Made by a program: the position numbers and the translations under genes. From assembly GCF_030272615.1 (NCBI RefSeq), contig NC_081415.1, positions 187,490,270 through 187,554,269 of the forward strand: a DNA stretch of 64,000 bases, written 5' to 3'. Below are positions 57,560-64,000 of this stretch, piece by piece. Source of the DNA: Cryptomeria japonica. Taxonomy: Eukaryota > Streptophyta > Pinopsida > Cupressales > Cupressaceae. Positions within the stretch are counted from its first letter, which is position 1. Every line of letters begins with the position of its first letter. Under the pieces are notes generated by a model. The model did no database searches and had not been told where the DNA came from. It was given only the letters and a program-made list of their open reading frames with translations.

Positions 57560-59220
57560 TTTGGGGCATTTGTATTATTTATCTGATATCATTGTATACT
57601 TGGACTGTTATTGTTTTATGATGATCTATATGCTTAGATGCTTTGCTTTTATGGATGCAATGAGTAGATGGATAATGATATGATCTTTATGCATGTTACT
57701 TTATTTGATGATGATGCTTTATATGATGATGAAATGATAAATGCTTTTGTTGATTTTTGATTTTAGATATCCTGGATGCAAATGAAAATGATTACTTAAC
57801 CTAAATGATACAAATGCAAATGCATGATTGATTAATGCTTATGATTATGTAAATGCAAATGACCTACATGAAATGTTTTTGATTTTTATATGTAATGTAT
57901 ATGAATCTAAGTGCAAAGATGCAACTAAATGATCGTTAATGAAATGATAATGTAGATAATAATGATGATATGATGAATGAAATGCACTTAATTGAATGCA
58001 AACTAATGCAATAATAAAATGCAACTAAATGAAATGGATAATGATTAAAAATGATTCTAAAAATGAATGCACCTATAATGATTAAATGCAAATTGTTTTT
58101 GTTTGTCCAAGTATACTCAATCTTTATTTATGATCATTGATTCATTAATGAAATGATATGCTTATAATGCAACTGATAAATGAATGCTTATAATGCAACT
58201 AATAAATGAATGCTTATAATCTAACTGATAAATGAATGCTTATAATCTAAAATCATCTAACTAAAAATTGTGCTGCCATTCTTCATATGCGATCTTGTAA
58301 CAGTGCTTGATTTCATCATTGAGCTTAAATGTTGTAAAAAATACAAGCAACTTGACACAAAGATTCAAGATGACCTGAGTATTGCTTACATGGATTTTGA
58401 TATAGCAAGTTAATACAAGCAACTTGATATAATGAGTCAAGTTGACCTGAGTATTGCTTGCAGAACAAACAAGGAGTATCTCCTTTCATGAATGACTTGG
58501 AACGTCCTCCTTGACCTTTTGCCGATCATATCCTAAGACAAGTTCATACCGTAGTAAGAGATAAACCACAAACAACAATCAAAGAAAAATAATCATGCCC
58601 CATCATAGCTTCTCTAGTCATGGACATCCTTGAGTCGCATAGAGTACATGATTAGTAATAAAATCAAGATATAACCACTGAATCTTGTATGTCATTCACA
58701 TGTTCTAATGGTCATTAACTAATATAATCATCTTGATGAATGATCTTTGATAATCTTGTATAGCTTGCTGATTGATTCTTCAGTTTTTGAGTTTCATGAT
58801 TCAGTTGTTGATGAAATGCCTTGATTTTTGTTGCTTTGTTGCTCGTTATCTGTTTCAAAATCCTAGGTGTTTTTGTTTTTTTTCTTCTAAGTTTTTCGAA
58901 TGTTTTGGATTTTTTAAATATTCAAAAGATCACCTTAGCAAAAGGAATTTGGATTTTGCCCCTAGCAGAAACAAAAATTTATTATGGATGTATGAATTGA
59001 TCAAGATCCAAACCATGGCGGAATAGAAATGTAGATTGATAGATTTTCATAAAATCTAAGATAGTGACTACGACAAGTATGTCAAAGATTGATAACTATT
59101 GGTAAGCTGCATATTTCTTGCTAAATAGTTCATCGAAATTGATAAGCTAGGATATATGATAGATGCGATAGGATGGAGTGGATAGTTGCGTAAAGCGATC
59201 TCATAGATGGAGGATCTCAC
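57560..59220. other. Spacer of element D
   Basis: ATGATGATGCTTTATATG and ATGAATGCTTATAATGCAAC-type low complexity, then two inverted repeats (58351-58369; 58421-58443 with AACTTGA/TCAAGTT), each followed by GACCTGAGTATTGCTT, and a block with CTTCTCTAGTCATGGACATC at about 58608. No gene. Confidence 0.7.
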
Positions 59221-59225
59221 TTTGT

Positions 59226-59258
59226 AGATAGTGCCTGTTTACCAGGTTTTTACCATCT
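59226..59258 (-). promoter_or_regulatory. GTGAAAACC-type box of element D
   Basis: Minus strand AGATGGTAAAAACCTGG then TAAACAGGCACTATCT; arms AGATGGT/ACTATCT pair with one G-U. Confidence 0.65.
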
Positions 59259-59279
59259 AAATTTATTGCATTTTTGTTA

Positions 59280-59410
59280 GATTTTATATGCTTTTTATTG
59301 ATTTTTTCATGACTTTATATGCTTTTTATTGATTTTTTCAGAACTTTATATGCTTTTTATTGAATTTTTCAGAACTTTATATACTTTTTATTGATTTTTT
59401 CAAAACTTTA
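59280..59410. repeat. About 31-bp tandem repeat after the integrase of D
   Basis: Four copies of ACTTTATATGCTTTTTATTG then ATTTTTTCAG, where C has a single copy (about 48890-48935). Confidence 0.88.
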
Positions 59411-59439
59411 TATCTCAAGCATAGAATTTCTTGAGATGG

Positions 59440-60527
59440 ATAGAATTGATAGGTTTATCAAACCAATCACCTTCTGGAGTAGATAATTTGTATGCTCCTG
59501 ATCCATATGTTGCTACTATGACAAAAGGTCCTAGTCCTAGCCAATTTGGTTCAAATTTGCCCTTCTTTTACCGATCTTGCTGATTTCTTGGATTTTCCCT
59601 TAGAACTATGTCTCCAATCTGGAAAATGCATGGCTTGAATTTGTGGTTATAGCTTCTTGCCATTCTTTGTTGATATACTTTTAAATGATATGTTGCATTT
59701 TGGCGATGTTCCTGAATCAGTTCTAGTTCCTGGAGTCGAGAGACTCTTTGTTCTTCTTCGGGTATAAGACCATGCAAGGATACTTGCAGAGAAGGTATCT
59801 CTACTTATATAGGTAATATAGCTTCAGATCCATAGACCAAACAATATGGAGTTTCCCCTGTTGGAGTGCGAACACTAGTTCAATATGCCCAAAGAGCAGG
59901 ATTTAACTGAATGTGTCAGTCTTTTCCAGCTTCATTAATTGTTTTCTTCAAGATTTTTAAAATAGTTTTGTTTGATGCCTCAGCTTGACCATTACCTTGT
60001 GGATAATATGGAGTAGAGAACCTATGTTGGATATGAAACTTTTCACATAGCTCTTTTACATCTTGATTTTTAAATGGTCTTCCATTATCAGTGATAATGG
60101 TCATAGGAACGCCATAGCGATAGATTATGTAATTCAAGATGAATGATGATATTTGTTTTCCTATCAATTTTGTTAAAGGCACTACTTCAATCCACTTAGT
60201 AAAATATTCAGTAGCAATCAAAATGAACTTATATCAATTAGAAGATGAGGGATTGATCTTTCCTACCAAATCCAGGCCCACTGCGAAAATGGCCATGATC
60301 CTGTCATAGGATATAACTCTTGTCCTGGTGCATGAATTAGATTTCCATGAATTTGACATTGTTTACACTTTCTAGCATAGGTGAATGAATCCCTTTCCAT
60401 GGTAGGCCAAAAGTAACCTATACGAATAAGTTTCTTAGCCAATGTTAAACCACTTGAGTGTGTACCACAAATACCCACATGAATGTCATTAAGAACTCTC
60501 TCAGATTCATCTTTTTCAAGACATCTC
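59440..60527 (-). pseudogene. Integrase of element D
   Basis: HHCC zinc region intact (HVGICGTHSSG, then RKCKQCQIHG), core with IITDNG and GQAEASNKTI, C-terminal RMARSYNHKFKPCIFQIGD. The WGLD motif of the first Asp is destroyed by a one-base deletion near 60280 (frame gives QWAWIW). Solo LTR F is inserted about 15 codons upstream of the zinc region; the protein continues at 62081. Confidence 0.9.
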
Positions 60528-62075
60528 TGATAGTTCTGATGCTAAATATGATTAGTACAGATGCCAAGCTAACAATATGAGAGCGGGGGTTTGAATCATT
60601 CAAACTTAATCTTCAATAAAAACAACAGATTCAACCTCAGTAACCTCATCAGAAAAATAGTAATGCATGCAGACCCATAAATAGATAAGATCACAAACAT
60701 ATAACACCAGATTTTAACGTGGAAGCCCAAATAGGGAAAAACCACTATGGGATTTTGGACCCACTAAGAAATATACTCTTCTAGAGTATGCTCGGTTAAA
60801 AACAAATCCTGTTAAAGATTACAAACACATTGCTAGATGTGACCCAATTAAGGGATTTCCCTCAGATTTGTTAGGATCTTCACCTTGTTAGAAGTGACCT
60901 TGTTAAAGGATTTCAAACACTCAATAAGAATGTCACCTTGCTAGAGGATTTTACAAATAAGACTGTTAAGTCCACTCGATTAAGAGATTTTCTGCTACTT
61001 CTCAAAATAACAGTAATAAAAATATGTCTGCAACTTCACATCTAAAAATGCTAAAGCAGATTCCTATTTGTTCAATACAATTTAGACATAGAACTAATCT
61101 TGTCTATCTACTGGGCATCTATACTCTATTATTCTAACAGGTCTTCAAGCTTCTATGCTTGGTAATCACTATGTAGCATCCCTGTGCATACACTTGCTTG
61201 CATACATTGTTTATAAATAGTTTCCTATTTATAAACAATCTTCCAACCGCTTAATCTCCTTGATCACATTTCCCTTGATCAATCATAGCCATCAAATCTT
61301 CAATCTTGTCCAGGTTCAATGTATCCTTTGATCTGAAAATGTTTTACCCCACCTTGGAACTTGCATTTTCACCTTGGAACTTGTGTTAGGGTATTGCGGT
61401 TCAATCTGAGCTGTAGATCTTCCTGCCGATCTTTCTTTACCATAGATTCTTTAACAATCTTCATACACAGCTTACCAATCATTTAATCCACTCCAGCTCA
61501 TCAGCTTCCTTCATTAAATATCACATGTAAACATTTAATGCATTCTGTTATTGCTCGGTTGTAACTCAGTAACAACTCGGTGAATACTAAACTTCACTTG
61601 GTAGACATTCTGCCTTCATTAACCAATAGCGATAACCTTAGGGTTTTACCAACTAGGTTCCTTAGGGTTTATCGACTAGGTTGTTTGCTCAGTAACATAG
61701 TATAGTATTAACCTTTCAAACAATAGCATATGTAGGAAATCAAAACAATCTAAACATCATGATCTCATCATTGTCTAACTCGGTAATAGTTGCCCATTGA
61801 ATAACTTATCCCCTTATTCATCATATTCTTTCTGTGTCTTTTACCAACATCTTTATACTCATCAAATCATACTTCTTAAGATATGGCAACATCATACTGA
61901 ATTAGAAAATCAATTTCTTGACATCAATGACAAAATAATAATCAAGATAGTAAAACATCTTTAATTAGTTATATCCATAGTCATCAACAACCTCCTCAAT
62001 ATCCTTAAGAAATGCCAACAGTCTCTCATTGTATTTGGAATGCCAACCTTCTTCTTGTCTGTTATAATGCCAACA
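60528..62075 (-). repeat. Solo LTR 'F' in element D
   Basis: 1548 bp, TGATAGTTCTGATGC ... ATAATGCCAACA, with perfect duplication ATCTC at 60523-60527 and 62076-62080. Element C shows the uninterrupted sequence. Contains no coding sequence; the GTGGAAGCCC...CCACTATGGG motif is at 60719-60751. Same family as H. Confidence 0.95.
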
Positions 62076-62080
62076 ATCTC

Positions 62081-62760
62081 AATAATGTACCATCTAGGCC
62101 ATGCCTATATAGGATATCAGCAATAATAGTATAGCGAGAGGACTGACGGATAAAGTTTCTTCATTGATTACGAGATAATTCAAGAGGAAGGATGTGATCT
62201 TTCAAATATTGGTAGATTTGACTGTATAAGGATTCATTGGTTCTTGATATATGGCAAATTCGATAGGTATGTTGGGATTGGATGGTAGGGGTTAAGATAT
62301 CTTCCATGAGAAATTTGTAATATTGTTGATTCTCTTTATTTTGCAAGAGAGATGCTATTGTAGCCATTGCATCTGCTGCTTTATTCTCATTTCTGGGGAT
62401 CTGGGTGAATGTGATTTCTTTAAAGTGCCCTTTAAATTCCTCCACTAGCTGTTTGTATGGCATAAGCCTATCATCCTTTGTTTGATATTCATCATTTATT
62501 TGATTTATGACAAGTTGTGAATTACCATAGACATGTAGTTCTTTAACATTCCATTCAATGGCCATTTTGAGCCCTATAACCAATGCTTCATACTCTGCAG
62601 TATTATTGGTGCATGGAAATCATAGTCTATATGATTTCAGAATTGTATGTCATTGAGGTGTGATAAAAAAGATTCCTGCACCTTATCCATATTGAGTATA
62701 AGAACCATCAAAATATAATTCCCAAAAGTTTATACTTACTATCAAGATATCTGCATCAGG
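62081..62760 (-). pseudogene. Second RNase H of element D and tether to integrase
   Basis: ELYFDGSYTQYG (catalytic Asp), then the open piece 62161-62583 (MAIEWNVKELHVYGNSQLVI, the GNSQ taking the place of GDSQ, and RNENKAADAMATIAS). Tat-lineage hallmark as in B and C. Confidence 0.87.
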
Positions 62761-64000
62761 AAATTCGATGTGCAAAGGCAAGTTATTTTTTAAAGGTGCA
62801 TTAGCTAATTGATCAGCAATGACTTGTCCCTTGATGGCTTTTCGGTCAACATATTCTATTTCAAATTCACTCAGTATCATAACCCATTTTGCTAGCCTCC
62901 CTGTTAATGTTGACTTGCTTAACAGATATTTGAGAGGATCTATCTTTGCTATTAGTATTACAGAATAAATCAACATACAATGTCGTAGCTTCTGAGCTGC
63001 AAATACAACTGCCAAACATATCTTTTCAATTGAGGAATAATTTAATTCTTATCCAACAAGTGTTCTGCTGATATAATAAACTGCTCTTTCTTTTCCTTCA
63101 TCATCATGTTGAGCTAGGAGTGCGCCTAATGACACACTTGTTGCTAAGACATAGAGTAACAATGGTTTCCCTTTGGTTGGTGATATTAGTACTGGAGGAC
63201 TCATAAGATATTCTTTTATTTGCAAGAAAGCTTCTTCACATTTTGTATCCCATTTGAATGGAACATTTTTATGTAAAAGATGGGTAAATGGAAGACATCT
63301 ATCAGCCAATTGAGAAACAGATCTCCTGACTGATTGCAACCTTCCTTGTAAAGATCGTAATTGACTTATGTTCTTGGGTGACTCCATCTCCATGATAGCT
63401 TTAACTTTTCCAGGATCTACTTCGATGCCTTGGGCTGACATAATGTACCCCAAAAGCTTTCCAGAGGTTACTCCGAATGCACATTTCTTTGGATTTAATC
63501 TCAATTGATATCTTTCCAGCTTGTCAAAAATCTTGCTTAGAATGTTCAAATGTTCTTTTCTTGTGTGAGATTTTGCGAGTATGTCATCGACATAATCTTC
63601 CATGAATGTATGCATCATGTCATGAAAAATTATCGTCATAGCTCTTTTATATGTCGCTCCTGCATTCTTAAGCCCAAATGGCATAATATTCCAGTAGTAT
63701 GTTCCCCATGCATAGGTGAAAGTTGTCTTCTCTTGATCTTCAGGTGCAATTCTGATTTGATTATATCCTGAGAAGCCATCCATTAATGAAAAAATCTCAT
63801 GTCCTGCTGAAAAGTCTACTATGATATCAATGTTTGGTAGCGGGAAATCATCTTTTGGACATGCTTTATTCAGATCTCTAAAATCTGTGCAGATTTTTAT
63901 GCTCTTATCTAGTTTTGATACTAGTACAATACTTGAGACCCATTCTGGATAAGCCACTGGTCTTATGAAACCTACTTCCAATAGTTTCTTAAGCTCAGTT
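62761..64000 (-). CDS. Reverse transcriptase and first RNase H of element D (partial, best preserved)
   Basis: Copies the element RNA into DNA. From the window edge leftwards 310 codons are open: RPVAYPEWVSSIVLVSKLDK, TDFRDLNKACPKDDFPLPNI, MDGFSGYNQIRIAPED, WGTYYWNIMPFGLKNAGATY, then catalytic YVDD at 63583-63594, LNPKKCAFGV, LLGYIMSAQGIEVDPGKVKA, and RNase H start LLLYVLATSVSLGALLAQ. A stop at about 63047 separates it from AVVFAAQKLRHCM and RLAKWVMILSEFEIEYVD (62683-63015). As in B, the first RNase H lacks the usual Asp (VLAT). It continues outside the window. Confidence 0.92.

Larger units (their letters stand above)
53010..64000 (-). mobile_element. Element D: Tat-type Ty3/gypsy with antisense PMD gene (runs off the window)
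   Basis: LTR (53010-54176), polypurine tract, 21-bp array, 40-bp repeat, plus-strand PMD gene, spacer, then minus-strand integrase, second RNase H, RNase H and reverse transcriptase, continuing past 64000. Solo LTR F (60528-62075) is inserted upstream of the integrase. The same family as C. Confidence 0.9.

Overview
This is nuclear DNA of a seed plant: AT-rich, with no prokaryotic gene layout, and filled almost entirely by nested LTR retrotransposons. A conifer or other gymnosperm fits best (long degraded nests, a chromovirus-type leader, Tat-type elements with an extra antisense gene), but this is inference; no host gene in the window fixes the species. No intact host gene was found. The only host-derived coding trace is a broken leucine-rich-repeat receptor-like protein at about 2.2-3.15 kb on the minus strand.

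Layout. 1-6.6 kb: AT-rich DNA with an (AT)n microsatellite, the LRR pseudogene, a three-copy degenerate repeat and a 0.85-kb foldback element. From about 6.6 kb the window becomes two deep nests inside one old plus-strand Ty3/gypsy element (A: LTR, primer-binding site, gag, start of protease). Element A is cut first at 10129 and resumes at 42522. Between these points, 5-bp target-site duplications and TG...CA ends show successive insertions: a copia-like solo LTR 'I' (10129-42521, duplication AGTGG); inside it a complete minus-strand Tat-type Ty3/gypsy element B (10844-41973, ACAAT); inside B a second solo LTR 'H' (14145-28654, AGACT/AGGCT); inside H a 13-kb plus-strand element G (14278-27276, GTAAC). 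A is cut again at 42636 by minus-strand element C, which is itself cut by E (LTR about 50699-52135). A rearranged LTR palindrome and element D (53010 to the window end) follow, and D is cut by solo LTR 'F' (60528-62075, ATCTC).

How the parts relate. B, C, D and G share one design: sense gag or gag-pol; a spacer rich in small inverted repeats; a tail-to-tail antisense gene for a plant mobile domain (PMD) protein with a coiled-coil or acidic C-terminal region; an array of about 20-bp GC-containing repeats; and the polypurine tract AAAGAGGGGCAAA beside the 3' LTR. E shows only the LTR, the tract and its hairpin. B and D (and partly C) encode reverse transcriptase, an extra second RNase H and integrase, the hallmark of the Tat lineage. 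G has no pol: it carries one large unrecognised ORF plus the antisense PMD gene, so it is probably mobilised by relatives. Nearly all coding regions contain stops and frameshifts, many explained by C-to-T deamination. D's reverse transcriptase, at the right edge, is the best preserved.

The most unusual material is non-coding and structured: GTGAAAACC-box stem-loops after pol with compensatory changes between elements; element-specific repeat arrays at both ends of B and G in mutually complementary orientation; a hairpin abutting the polypurine tract in all five Tat-like elements; a conserved leader stem; and a set of four stem-loop repeats in B.
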